DNA from: Pontederia crassipes
Lineage: Eukaryota; Streptophyta; Magnoliopsida; Commelinales; Pontederiaceae
Reading direction: 5' to 3'
NCBI GenBank assembly: GCA_030549335.1
Contig: CM060191.1
Location: 54,907,447 to 54,971,446 of the forward strand
Length of the DNA stretch: 64,000 nucleotides
The notes under the pieces: model-generated
Seen by the model: only the letters and a program-made list of their open reading frames with translations
The model's database searches: none
Told to the model about the DNA's origin: nothing
In this document: piece after piece, positions 25,211-38,945 of the stretch
Numbering within the stretch: position 1 is the first letter of the stretch
Layout: every line of letters begins with the position of its first letter
Position numbers and translations under genes: made by a program

Positions 25211-26346
25211 TGTTGGGTCAAAGTTTCAATGATATATGGAATTATATTTTGATGAAACAAACCTCAAAAGATTAAAATGCTGAAAAAGTCTAAGAAAAAT
25301 GGATAACTTTATGCACAAACTTTGATTACATAATTGATTATGAAATGATTAGATTTTTGAGGTGAATTTGTAGAGAATTCTGTTAGCTTTCTTGGACTCC
25401 AAGATCATCTAATTTGGATAACTGTGCAGAAAGTTATGATCAAAAGAGTGCAGGTCGGTCGACGCAAAGAAGGCCGGTCGACAGTCCGGTTGAAGCACCG
25501 GTCGACGATCAGCTCAACGACTATAAATCAAAACTGCGAGACTGTACCGGTCGAGACACCGGTCGATAGTCCGGTCGACCGACCAGCTGCGGTAACTAGA
25601 AAAATGGCGCAACGGTCACATAGACCGGTCGACCGGTCCAGAATTTTGGTCGACCGGCCTCCGAGTCAAATGAACAGTAACGGTCAAATTTGAAGGAGGA
25701 ATTTGTGGAATGATTTTTGGACAAATTTTTCACACATTGAAGGCTATAAAAGGAGTGTCAAAGCCAGAGGCAAAGACATCCATTCACTCATTGAAGAAAA
25801 GCTTCAAGTTATCAAAGTAAGACCATTTCTTGAAGTTTTCATTTTATAGCTTTCTCATTCTTTCTATCTTCTTCTTTTGTGAGCTTAGAATTGTAAAAGA
25901 GAGAAACAGTATTGTTCAGAAAATTAGAGAGAGCTCCTGTGTAAAAGAGGTTCAAAATCTTACCTCTTGAGCGAGAGAAATAGATTAGCTTCCTAGGAGG
26001 AGAGGTTGCCTTGCCTCTCGAAGCGGAGAAAGAGGCGATGGTGTAAAGGGCTTTTTTCCTTGTCCCATTTGGAACAACGAAAGTGCCAGTGAAATCTCCG
26101 GCGGTCTCGAGGTCGAGAAGTCGGAGCGGTGACGTAGGCCAAGGTGTGACCGAACCTCGTCAACAAATCACCGTGTCCATTTGAGTTTGATTTTCTCTCT
26201 CTCCCCCCATTCATATTGAATTTATGATCTGAATTATAAAGGATTTAAGAATCGGTTTTGTGCTTCCACGACGATTTTTGTGAAATTGATATTTTCAATA
26301 GAACACCAATTCACCCCCCCCTCTTGGTGCCCTTTGGGATCCTATA
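25211..26346 (+). repeat. Copia LTR 3
   Basis: Starts TGTTGGGTCAAAG and ends CCTATA, with the final CA changed to TA; 1,136 bases. It lacks a block of about 70 bases within the GTCGAC-rich U3. TATAAAAG is at 25,745-25,752. The polypurine tract before it has decayed to ATGGGAAGAT. It is followed by TCCCG, the right partner of the target-site repeat at 18,317. Confidence 0.9.
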
Positions 26347-26351
26347 TCCCG

Positions 26352-27614
26352 CACCAAATCCCCGACGCGAGGGAATTTAATCCCTCGCCCTAACCCCCGA
26401 GGAGCTCTAAACAACCGTGCGGACCCCAATTTCCTAATCTTTTTAGCTAAAAGTATGATAAAAATAAATATTATTCAATATTTACATGATACTAATACAA
26501 CCATAGCACAAATAAATCATGGTTAAGTTCTACATCATAATCTTCAAATAATTAGAATGTTAAGACTAATAATTTTCTTATTACATGAAAAATAGAAAAA
26601 AAAACCATGAGGCTCCATTGTGCACAGAGGCAGAGGCAGACCTTTGTGCACTGAGGTGGACGGTCGTCGGGAAGGTCATTGAATGTCGTTGTCATGATCC
26701 GTCACCCTCCTCTTGCATCTAGCCGTCGTCGGCAAGTGCCGCCTCCTGCCACATCTGGCCATCGTCGCGAGCGCCGTCTCCTTCCATGTTCAGCCATCGC
26801 CAGCAAGGGCCTTCTCCATCGATCATCACTGCTGCCCCGTTCCGAGCGCCGCGACCCCTCCTCCATTGATTGTCGCAGCTGCCCCATGCATCATCGTCGC
26901 CTCCTCCTTCATGATGATCTTGCAGCCCTCTTCACTGGTGCAAGGGCTCGGACATGGAAGTCGAAGCCGTCTCCCCTCCTCCTCCATCGAGCGTCGCTGC
27001 CACCCTTCTACTGAGTGAGTGCATCACTGCCGCCCTTTTGTAGAGCGCATCGTCGTTGCCTCTATCATGGCTGCCAAGACAAACGATCCCTCTTTGCACG
27101 GTCCCTCCCTTTTTTTGGCCTTCACAGCCCCTCTACTCATGAAGGGAGGGAGGGACCCCACCCTCCCATGCGTAGGTGGCTGGCTACGCCAGTCGGCCAT
27201 CTTGGAGGGGATGCTGAAGAGAGAGTGAGTGAGGGGTTAGGAGGAAAAGGAGATAGATGGGTTAGAAGAAAAAAATGAATTTAGGATTTGATATGATATT
27301 TATATAAAAATATTGGATGGTTGAATTTAGTAGTTTTGATGTCTAATAGATCATATATAAAAAATTATCGAGCAAAAGTTTGGGACCCCATGGGGTGAGG
27401 GATATTGTCATCCCTAGTTGTGCTTCGTGTTGCTTATGTCCTTCTAGGCCACACAGCAACTCCATCGCCTCAGTCACGGCATCGAGGATCTTTGATCGAA
27501 ATGTGTACCTGAGATTGTAAGGCACCTGCAGTATCATGCAAGGCAGGTAGTAATGTATTAAAACTTTGTGTGCCTTGATTTAATTCTTCAAGACTTGACA
27601 AACTCAGTGTATAT
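26352..27614. other. GC-rich then mixed intergenic DNA
   Basis: 26,640-27,260 is GC-rich with several overlapping open frames but no recognisable domain. On the minus strand 27,430-27,640 has splice-like signals around peptide pieces such as LSSLEELNQGTQSF and VPYNLRYTFRSKILDAV, possibly a captured gene fragment; I do not recognise the parent. Confidence 0.35.
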
Positions 27615-30600
27615 TGTAAAACCCAAAAAATTGAAATGCACAAAAATTCCCTTATGTTGAAAGGCAAATTAAGTCTTTTGGCAAAAACGAGGCCAAAAAT
27701 CCTGATTTAATAGATGGGCTAAAATACCTTAAAACCAAAAGCATCTTATGAGCATTGATGTCCTTAGACAAAAAGTAAATCGATGGACCGTACTACCATC
27801 AAAAGAGGGGGTAGTTAGAGGGTATTTTGAACTTTAAAAAAAATGATAGAATAATATTCCCTAACCCTTCAAACCCTCTTCCCATCTCCCCATTTCCTCC
27901 CTTAACCAGCAGCCATCTTCTTCCTTCTTGCCCTAAAAGCCTTCACCATGGTGCATAGGAGCTAATCAAGGAGGAGTTGATCAAGAGGTGCCAAGCTGAG
28001 GAGAACTTCATCAAAGATGAAGAAGAGCTGAAAAGAAGAGGAGGAATGGATCAAAATGTTTTGATCAAAACCCTAGTTATGTAAAGGTGAACGCTCTTCC
28101 AACCCATCTGGTCCATGGATTGGAAGTTTTGTTTCATTTATTGGCTTAATGTTGCATAAATGGATAGTTAATATATATTGATTTCCCTCATGATTTTTAT
28201 GCTCTAATTGTTATAGAGCATGTGGTCACTTATTGATAGTTGAGATAATATGATAATTAGAAGTTCCTAAGATTATAGTCATGTTCATCCATAATATGTC
28301 CAGATTTAGTATGTCCTATTGAAATGCATTTTTTAGTGCGTTATTGTTGTCCACAAATCATGTATAATATATGGTTGAATTTTGAAGTCTAGTTTCTAGA
28401 GGTTTTGGATTTAGCTCAATTGGAGTTGTGTACTAAGAGTCATGGTCAAAGAATCTACTCACTATCAAATTGCCTCGGGTAGCAATGTGATAGACTTTGA
28501 AAATTCACCAAACTTGGTACTTAGCTAATTTGAGAACGAAATTCAAGGAATAGATAGGTGATTAGGTCATCTTTCTATAGAGCTTTGATTCATCTCAAAA
28601 AGGGGATGCCTGTAGTAAATTATTAATGTTTTAGTGTTCAGCTATCAAATTGCTTAACATGTGTAGCTCATGATTATTGTAAGAATATATGAGGGTAAAT
28701 GGTAAAAGAATAAAATATGAGATATTTATATGTTATTTATCTAGGGGCCTAATGTGAAGATAAATTAGAATTAGTCAATTTAATGACTTATAGAGTGAGT
28801 TAGGGATTTTGAACCGATAGGGTGTCGAATATGTCAACCATTTAAAATAAGTATGTAAATAAGGTGAACCCAATTTCCATCTCATTCTAACCATTCTTAG
28901 AATGCGAAAGAATGTGATTGTATTCTTTGAATTGGATTTCATCGTTATTCTCGTCATTCTTGCTTACTGTTGGTTATGGATTATGGATTTTATATGAAAT
29001 GTGGAAGTTCATCAAGGGTTTAAGAATGTTATGTCTTAAATCAAATATGTCTTTGTTTTACAGAATTTATTCATGTTTATAACCCTAAATACATGGAACA
29101 CGTAAGATATACATAGAATGATCTTAGGCCTGATTGTTTTTGCGGATGAAAACTTAGAATGGTCGATTTCGTAATTTTCAATCATAGTCCAGTCGACTGA
29201 ATGAGCAATCGGTCGAGTTTTCCCAATCGTTGAGCTTAGCGGCTGAGTTTTTACCTACATAATCGTCAACTGGTTGAGTGAAATGGTCGATCCCTCCTTA
29301 GGCAAAATGATGGTTGGAAGTTTCTAGTGGAGCCTTTGGTTGATTGATCAATGGTCATACTTTGATCGACCATAGGCTCGAAGGCTCTGAATTCTCCTTT
29401 CGAGTCTTGGGTCGATAGGATGGGTCATTCCGTCGTAATTTTCCTTCTACCGATTGTATCGAGGAAGGTCAATTGTTTAGTCGACCAGGGAGCCGAAATG
29501 CTTTGTTTTGAAGTTTAAATTCAACAGTTCTTTTATCGATTGTTTGCTAGTTGATGCTATACTATGTTATTTATATATGCTATGTTGGTTCATTTGTTGA
29601 TATGATTTTCATGTGAATGATTGACTCACTTAGAATCTTATTTGCATGCTAAACCATAGGAGTAAAAGGAACATTGTAATGAAATGACACGTTGAGGTTA
29701 AGTACTTGGCCTTTTCTAGATGGACATTGTCCATATGCTTTATTCTTTATGCCCGCCCGCTTGAAGAGGGTAATGGGAATGGCATGCCCTTTGGGGTGCC
29801 ATTTTGGGTGCTAGTGCGACCCACGACTTGGCCAACCAATAGCACAAGGACAACCAAGTACTTCAATCCATGAATAATTAATTAAGTGGCAAAAACATAT
29901 TGATATCGTGAAATTATTGTGCATTAAAGTATGAATGCAAATGGATGTTCTTAACCATTATGGATATGGATAATTGTGCAGTAAAAGATATAATGCAATT
30001 GATTGTGAATTGTCGTAGAAGTTTTATTGCTGCTCTTATGGTTTATTATTATCGTTCTTATGTTTTATGCATTATTAAATTGCTTATTTATATGGTCCTT
30101 ACAACTAATGGGGGAGGTGAAACTCTCCTGCATTTGGGTTATGCAAGCTTGCATGAGTGAATAGGATTGGTGGCATGCTCATAATGGCGGGTTGCACATG
30201 GTGGGCATAATGTCGTTATCATTATGGTCATGATTCTCTTTTTATACTATTATCTTGTATCTTCGTATTATAGCAATGGGCTTTGGATTGTGGATGTATT
30301 TCGTTAACTTTGAGTTGTGTACTTTATTGGGCTTTCCACCATATTGAGCTTCATGGACTTCATGGACTATTCATTTCAAATTTTATGCATTATGTTATCA
30401 TGGACTTCAAGTTGCACTCTATTATTGTTGGGCCTCCCATCTTATTCTTATGTTGTGAAATTATGCTTTCGCTATACCTCTTTTGGATTAAACCACATTT
30501 GATATTATTTTGTGCTATTGGGCCTTTTTTAATATTGTGTATTTGTTTCCATCATCATTATCCTATGTTGGGTTTTATTAATTGCATGCTTCCATGATCG

Positions 30601-30741
30601 ATTTTATGTTAATGGGCCATCATCGATGATTCAAATGCGTTTGCCGCTACGGTCTTATCGAACTGTCAATCGAATTAAGTATTGTGATGCCGTCCAAGAC
30701 CCGCCTGCGACATGTGTCGTGGGGTGGATTTTTGGGCGCTC
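27615..30741 (+). mobile_element. Long LTR of a Ty3/gypsy-type element (solo or truncated)
   Basis: Starts TGTAAAACCCAAAA and ends near TTTTTGGGCGCTCT, about 3.1 kb. It matches the LTR at 38,946 block by block: a CATGGATTG-AAG leader, TGCGACTT/CACGACTTGGCCA, CTTGCATG, GCACATGG, and a closing CGACATGTG near the end. A TCGA-rich palindromic stretch lies at about 29,190-29,510. No primer site or gag follows. Short frames inside have no coding meaning. Confidence 0.6.
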
Positions 30742-31314
30742 TGAATTGAAGCTAAAATATTGAAGGTTTATAGATCATTCGTAAATTGGCATATATTGTT
30801 CGAAAATGACACTCCGTCATGCTCCCAACCACGCCTTCCACCATGCTCTCCAAATCGAATGAACTTTAAGTGAGAATCATGATAAAATTTAAGAACACAA
30901 AAAGTATATATATCAACATTAGATGCAAAAAATCAATATATCTCAGATAAAGTTTATGAAATTAACCCTAATATAATGTATGCATATATCTATTATATTA
31001 TGAGAGATATACTCATTTTCCCCAATATATATTGTGCATTTGTCCATGTACCACGAATCTGATAAGCATGAACACGAGTGCCAACATATTAAAGGATATA
31101 AAACAAACTTTTACATTGATTTTCAGTGTTTTTTTTGAGGAGGTTGATTTTCAATGTACACTGAGAGAAAACGGGTAACAACATTCTATAGCTTAAAAAC
31201 TCATTGCTAATTAGTTTTCTATTTCCTTTCTTCGTTGCCTATGGCATCGGTAAACATATTTTGTACAGGGAAGATACACAGGTCAACTATACATGAAATC
31301 CAGTAGCTTCTCTT
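30742..31314. other. Spacer and 3' flank of the TLC-domain gene
   Basis: AT-rich; the part next to 31,315 is expected to hold the 3' UTR of the minus-strand gene. Nothing else is recognised. Confidence 0.45.
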
Positions 31315-34276
31315 TCACTGTCGTTTGGCTAATGTTTTTTTAAGCCCTTTTAAAATCTTTCCGAACCACATCATGTTCATGATAAACAAAGCTATGGGCA
31401 CCACAAATGCGAGGAGATAGCCAAATAGATGCATTTGCTGAACCTGTTACACGTGAAGAATATGATGACGTAGTTGAAAAGCCTTAGTTAAAGTTTCCAT
31501 AGATGGAAGCAGTAAAAGAACAATTTGGTACCTGATCATAGTGCAAATAGATGTGATAAAATAAGTAGATGAATAAAAATATTCTTGCAACCTGCAAAAT
31601 GATGATAACCTTCAAGTACACATCGATCTGGGTGCCCGAAAGAAAAATTCATAGAATAATTGTATATGTGGTGGGCACTGTGACCTTTTCTAATAAATAA
31701 AAGTCTCCTTTCTTTAGAGATTATAATTCGATAGATATAAAATTATTGTGATATACACGGCAATAAAATGCATATCAGGCAAAACAAATATTTGTGAAAA
31801 AGAAAATGCATGATATGAACTTTTTTTAACGAAGGCATGGAATGAATGTGTGCACATGATATGGGTATCTGTAAAATTGTTAAAATTTCATTCAAATCAA
31901 TTAAGAAACCAATAAATCATTAAAAAACGTCCAGAATGTTTTGTAAAAAGGTAGATTTTCTAAGATCAACAAGAAAAGTTGGCATTTCTTATCTGGCCTA
32001 AATCAAGTTTGCTTATTGTCTTCAATCGTATTAAGGAAATGTAGCACTTACAAGCCATGCGAAGAACATAACCACACCATTAACTAGATATGCATTAGAT
32101 CTTTTCATTCCTGCAGTATCAAGAAACCTTCAAAAGAGAGGAACAAGGAAATGTTAGATGTATAAGTTAAAACAGAAACAGCAGAGACAATTTGATGAGC
32201 AAGTAAAACGAACCATCTCATGTTTATCCCAGGAGTAGTTGTCTCAGAGATAAGGACCATGTAAGTATATAGTTGTCCTTCTCCAGACAAAATACTGTAG
32301 GCTATTGCAATTATAGATAGCATATGATGGAGAACCTGGACAAGAAGGAATGCTCATATAGGTCGTCTAACCATCATATGTCTCAAATAGTTGTTATTTC
32401 AAGCAATATAAGCAATAGTAAGAATGGACATACCCACAATGCCATTTTATCAAACAGATCGAAAGAGCATGATTGCTCATCTAATACACAAGATTCAACA
32501 ACTATATAGTCAAAGCTTTTCAAAATCAACACTTACATATTCCATCCCACCAAGAGAAGGATAGAGCCAAAATATCATCCCAATGTCTGTCATAAAATAC
32601 CCAACAGAGACCTGACAACATAAGTTCATTAAAATTAGAGTTGTAACATGACAATGATCTCCTAATTAACGAGATAATGGGTTGTTACCCCCAATGTGAA
32701 AGTTGAGAGATTGGAAGTTCGGAAGGTAATTAGCCCATCAATGTCGTCTGAAAAAAGATTCGAGAAGAATACTAGGTACAATGACATTGTCGTGATAAAG
32801 ATGGCATGGGCACTGGACATTCCCCTGTAGTGTTGGGATAAATAATGTAAGAATCCATGAGGAAAGAGAATATGAGTTCCACTTTGTTACCTGTTGTTCC
32901 ACTCAATTCGCTGCATCTTTGTGAGAGAGGCATAGTCCTTGTAGTAAAAAGGACTAACTAAATGAGTGATATCATATATCTGATCCAGAAAAGAGCAAAT
33001 CAGTAAGCATAGGTTGCACCCCTTTTTAACACTTTCAAAAAAATATATATTAGATAACAAAACGGTGAGATTTAAGAACTCAAGGTAAAAAATTGCAGGA
33101 AGCTAGGAACAAATATTTCACATCGATAAACTTCAAAGAAAACATAGGATTGTCATAATTTTTAACTAATAAGGTTTCTCAAAACAAGATAAGTGATTTA
33201 GAAGAAAAAACTGCATAACTAAAAGATACCCTGAGAATAAGTTTTTTTAAACGTTTCAATAAAAGCAGGAACGAGTTCAGATGTCTTTATACTCAAGAAG
33301 GTAAGTTTCTCTCCCTTGAATTAGTTGTAATGAAAAACATTACTAAACAATGAATGAAATAAGTATAAATAGGCAGAATTTTTGAAGCCTCAAAACTCTG
33401 AAAACTGCATGGGGAAATATCTATCAACTATGAAAGCATGAAACATGCAAGAAATAAAGAAGTAAGTACGATTGCCAACTACGTAACCACATGGGACAAT
33501 ATTAAAGTCAGAACCTGGTGAAAAGGAAATTGTTCCTTTGCGCCCTTTTCTTTACTTGGTAGGAGACACGGAGCAGATGTTTCCATACCAGGATCAGCAG
33601 GAGGGGAATTAGTGGTTGACCAAGTCTAATATTCCAAGATTATAAACTAAGATTTCTATCATCATTTAATTAACATCACTGCTCTTAGAAACCACTTCCT
33701 TTCAGCAGTGTCTTCTCTAACTACGGTAGGTTAGAGGCAGTAAGAAGTTATTTCATTTACATTAACACCCAGCCAGAATCAATAACATTAACAAATAAAA
33801 ACCAAATAGACAATAAGGAACCATATGTGGCCAATACTTTTAGTTTTTTTGTTAGGATGTATCAGCTGAGCAAAAGATTCAATTTGATTTATTGAGCCTC
33901 CCTACCTCAGTTCAGATGCTCTCCCATTTGCTCTCGTCTTGGGCTTACAAACAAATGGATAGAAGGATCATTATCTATAAATTGCCTTATGTTGCATTAC
34001 ATTGCACTTCTTTTACATTTTGCCCATCAATTTTTTTGTTTTTGGAATCTTACTGTGTTTTTTTTTTCTTTTGAAAGAGCCAACTCCTACTGCATAAAAT
34101 AGGATATCTGCATTTTAAATCCCATGTTCGTAAGTAAAAAGAGCAGAAGTATGATAGATGAGAAATACCAGCTTGCTCATGAAAATTCCAGCAAATACAG
34201 ATGCATAAGAAACAAATGGATCGGCTAACAAGTACTCTCTAACCAGATGCTCAGCCTGGTACCTATAAGACTCCAT
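31315..34276 (-). CDS. TLC-domain (TRAM/LAG1/CLN8) membrane protein, TMEM56-like
   Basis: Eight coding exons join in frame: 34,169-34,276; 32,891-32,979; 32,689-32,824; 32,537-32,611; 32,214-32,335; 32,052-32,127; 31,534-31,593; 31,315-31,443, giving 264 residues. TLC proteins are multi-span ER or endomembrane proteins linked to lipid sensing or ceramide chemistry; plant members of this subgroup have no settled function that I know. Visible: QRIEWNNR before the first core helix, VGYFMTDIGMIFWLYPSLGG, the conserved VLHHMLSIIAIAYSILSGEG with its His pair, MVLISETTTPGINMRW, then VARIFLFIYLFYH, and a basic tail ending LKKTLAKRQ. The start Met is the first in the first coding exon; an upstream exon supplies only UTR. 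All introns have GT-AG ends. Confidence 0.92.
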
Positions 34277-35654
34277 AACCGAGACTGAAATCCTTATCAC
34301 CTGCATTGCAACAAAAAAAAAATATTTAGTAATGAAAACATGTAAGCACCAAGACACCTGAAGCTTGTTACACATTTTTCTCAATGAGGTCATAAGAATA
34401 CTTCAACCTTCCAAACCATGGAAAAATCCAAATCAATACTAAAAGCTTTCTAGCTTGCAAAATAAGTCAAAAATTGCCTCAAAATGCAAAAGAAATAGTG
34501 TTACTTATAGACATTCATAACTTCATTCATCAGAGAGCTAAAATTTATGCATCAAATTGTTATGCGCTAAAGTTCAAGCAAACCAAAGTTGTCAGCTAGA
34601 AAATACTATTCAAACCTCCATGAAAATCCAATGTTCAGATAACTAATCTGGAATAGATTTTTTAACTCCGCCTATGTTTTATAGCCGGTCCCAAGCCCGG
34701 ATAAATGAGGAAGGTTGTGTTAGGCCCCGACAGCCAGCGTAAAACCCTGTCGAATCACATGAATATGGATCAACGAAAGAAAAAATGGATTGAACACTCA
34801 TAAATTTACAATATATTCTATTCTATATACAACGTAATGCTACATTCACAGTTCATAGTTTATAGGATCTGAATGTCAAACTACCACAGAGTTGCTTGAA
34901 AGATCTGAAAGCTAAAAATCAGCTAAAATCCAGATTAACTAAGTCACGCGTAAATTGTATGCCTGTGCATATGGTAAAATGCTGCAAATTATTTGTGGAG
35001 GCTCGAAATTATATTTCCGACAAGTTGTCCAGCTGCACGAGATGTGCTCCAAAGACGGACGTACCATGATACTGCATCAATCGTTGATGAAGGAACAGGT
35101 GAACTGTGGCGCAAACTGACACTAGACATCAACATTTACCAATGAAAGTAGCCGGTAATTCAAGATTCCGGTCCTTGAACTGAATCAAATCATCGCCAAG
35201 GCATCAACCGGAACATCGATGGCTAATTAACCATGTCATGAATATTACAACCATCCAACTAGAAATTTTAAAGGATCAATCACAAGCATTGGGAACTAAA
35301 CTAATTAAAAAAAAACTGTCGAACAATTATGCGCTACGAATTTTTAACTCCTTTTTCTAAAAACATCCATTTCCAAGCAGACATCGATGACCGCACGGAT
35401 ATGAATCAAATCGAACACATTGCGGATACGAATCAAATAGAAAAAAAAATCAAATCTTGCAAACAGACAGCAGAAAACTTTTCGATGAGACAAAGAGTCA
35501 ACACAAATGAATCAGAAATATTTAGCAAAGCCGGACCTTTGTTTCTCTTCATTAATCACCGAGAACGCCAAAAGGGACAAAATTTACGGATTGGAAAGCG
35601 AAACTGAAACCAAAACCAAAAAAAAGAATCCACGGGGAAAAAGTATTACCCAAA

Positions 35655-35811
35655 CAATGCGGGCGAATCAGGGAAGACGAGAACGGGAGCACATCGCTGG
35701 TCACGTCGGGAGGAATTGCTGCGCCAGTACCGATCGGTGGAGCAGAGAGAGAGAGAGCGAGCGAGCGAGCGAGCGCGAAGGTTGTGGAGAAGGGCGTTGG
35801 GCAAGGAATTA

Positions 35812-35851
<40 letters not shown>
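35655..35851 (-). promoter_or_regulatory. 5' UTR exon and TA-repeat promoter of the TLC gene
   Basis: On the minus strand a C/T-rich stretch (GCTCGCTCGCTCTCTCTC) leads into a probable untranslated exon ending at CATTGTTTGG|GTAATAC. A TA microsatellite of about 17 units (about 35,816-35,851) lies just upstream, where a TATA box would be expected. A short upstream ORF starting ATGTGCTCCCG sits in the exon. All inferred from signals. Confidence 0.5.
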
Positions 35852-37423
<1,572 letters not shown>

Positions 37424-38162
37424 AAAAAAATTACACCAAATATCCTTCAATTTTAAACTCTCCAACTTCATTTTATAACATGGATGTCCTCCATCTTTTA
37501 ACTCAGTGTCCTTTTTATCTGCTATAGCTCTTCTTCCGGTCACGGAGCTGACGTGACACAGATATGGCACTAATACGACATCTTCTCTTCTCTCCACACT
37601 GACGTGATAATATAAAAAAATAAAAATATTAATTAAAAAATGTCACGCTCACGCCAACAAGGTCACGGGAGGAGGGGGGTGCGAGGGACCTCGCACATAC
37701 CCCCCCCCCCCCCCTCCGACCTCATCAACGCACGGGACGCCAACGAGGAAGCAGATGGAGGAGGGGGGGGGGGGGACTCGCTCCCCCTTTGCGACCTCCC
37801 CCGTCGTCGGGGGACGAGGCCCCCCTTGCGACCTTGCTGGCGACGGGCGAGGTCGCAGAGGGGGGCAAGCCGCTCCCCCCTCTCCTCGTCAGAGCTGGGG
37901 GAAGACGGCATGTGCCCCCATGGCATTTTTATTTTTTAAAATTATTTTTTTTATTTTTTAATATTATCACGTAAGCGTGGAGAGAAGACAAGATGTTATG
38001 TCAACGTCACATCTGTGCCACGTCAGCTCTGCGACCAGGATACCGCCTAGCACAAGTAAAGAGGGCATCGAGTGAAATAAGTTAAAAGATGGAGGACAAA
38101 GTGAAGTTGGAGGGTATCGACGAGAAACTTGAAAGTTGAAGAATATTTGGTGTAATTTTTTC
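37424..38162. mobile_element. Mutator-like or MITE element with long inverted repeats and GC-rich cargo
   Basis: Both ends carry inverted repeats of about 210 bases, starting AAAAAATTACACCAAATAT on each side and continuing through TCCTCCATCTTTTAACT, GAGCTGACGTG-CACAGAT and CTTCTCTCCAC. The centre (about 37,650-37,910) is very GC-rich with poly-C and poly-G runs, unlike the AT-rich arms. Long TIRs with GC-rich filler suggest a Mutator-type (Pack-MULE-like) element. No clean 9-base target duplication could be read next to the A/T runs, so the superfamily is not certain. The frames inside are low complexity. Confidence 0.65.
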
Positions 38163-38945
38163 TTAAATGAAATTAATATTGTTAGATACACAAGAAAAAT
38201 GATAGTTACCTCAAATAGTATTAAGTATGGTTGAATAACACTTTACATGTATTAAGTGATGAGAAAAAAATATTTTATATGATTGTCTACTCAATCAAAA
38301 TAATATCAATGGAAGAATTTCAATTTATAATTAAAACTAAAAAGAAAAAGAAAAAAAATGAATGGCCCATTGAGCACAAGTATTTTTGAAAGATTATTGA
38401 ACTAGTTGAGCTATTAAAATCACCTGACAGTCTAATTATAATTTGTTTAACTCGTCGTCAAATGTTATCGGTTTCATCCGCTTGAACAGTTTTGCCAGTT
38501 TTTAGTTGGGACCGTTCCAGTCCAATTTTCCTAACATAGCTCGAGCAATATTATAAGGACTATTAGCTGTTTGGATGTTGAACTTATATGAGATGGCTTT
38601 CCTATTTGACTAAGCTTATAAGTAATTTATAAATGATTTTAAAATTATCTTAATGTTTGATAATTCTAGAAATTTGAATTATAAACTTTGCTTCTACGTT
38701 AAAAAAATAAGAAGGGAAAGAGATGTTATTTTTACTAAAAAAGTAAATTAGTGAACTTAGTTATAACTAACTAGCTACTTATTATGAATTTTACTTGTTT
38801 TATACAAACACATAACTAATTATTTTGAAAATTAATTTTAATCAATAAGTTACTATCAGATGGAGCCTCAAATTAGTCAAATGAAATCTCTTGATCCTTC
38901 GCCTTCCAATTCACCTCAAATGACGTCTCCATCTCCTTCCCTGCT
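38163..38945. other. Intergenic AT-rich spacer
   Basis: No gene recognised. 38,560-38,870 has the look of a small AT-rich insertion, but no ends could be fixed. Confidence 0.35.

Noticed and set aside
27343..27667. A minus-strand gene with small exons
   Set aside because: Splice-like signals are present, but the peptide pieces could not be assigned to a family and frames conflict, so it is noted only as a possible captured fragment.
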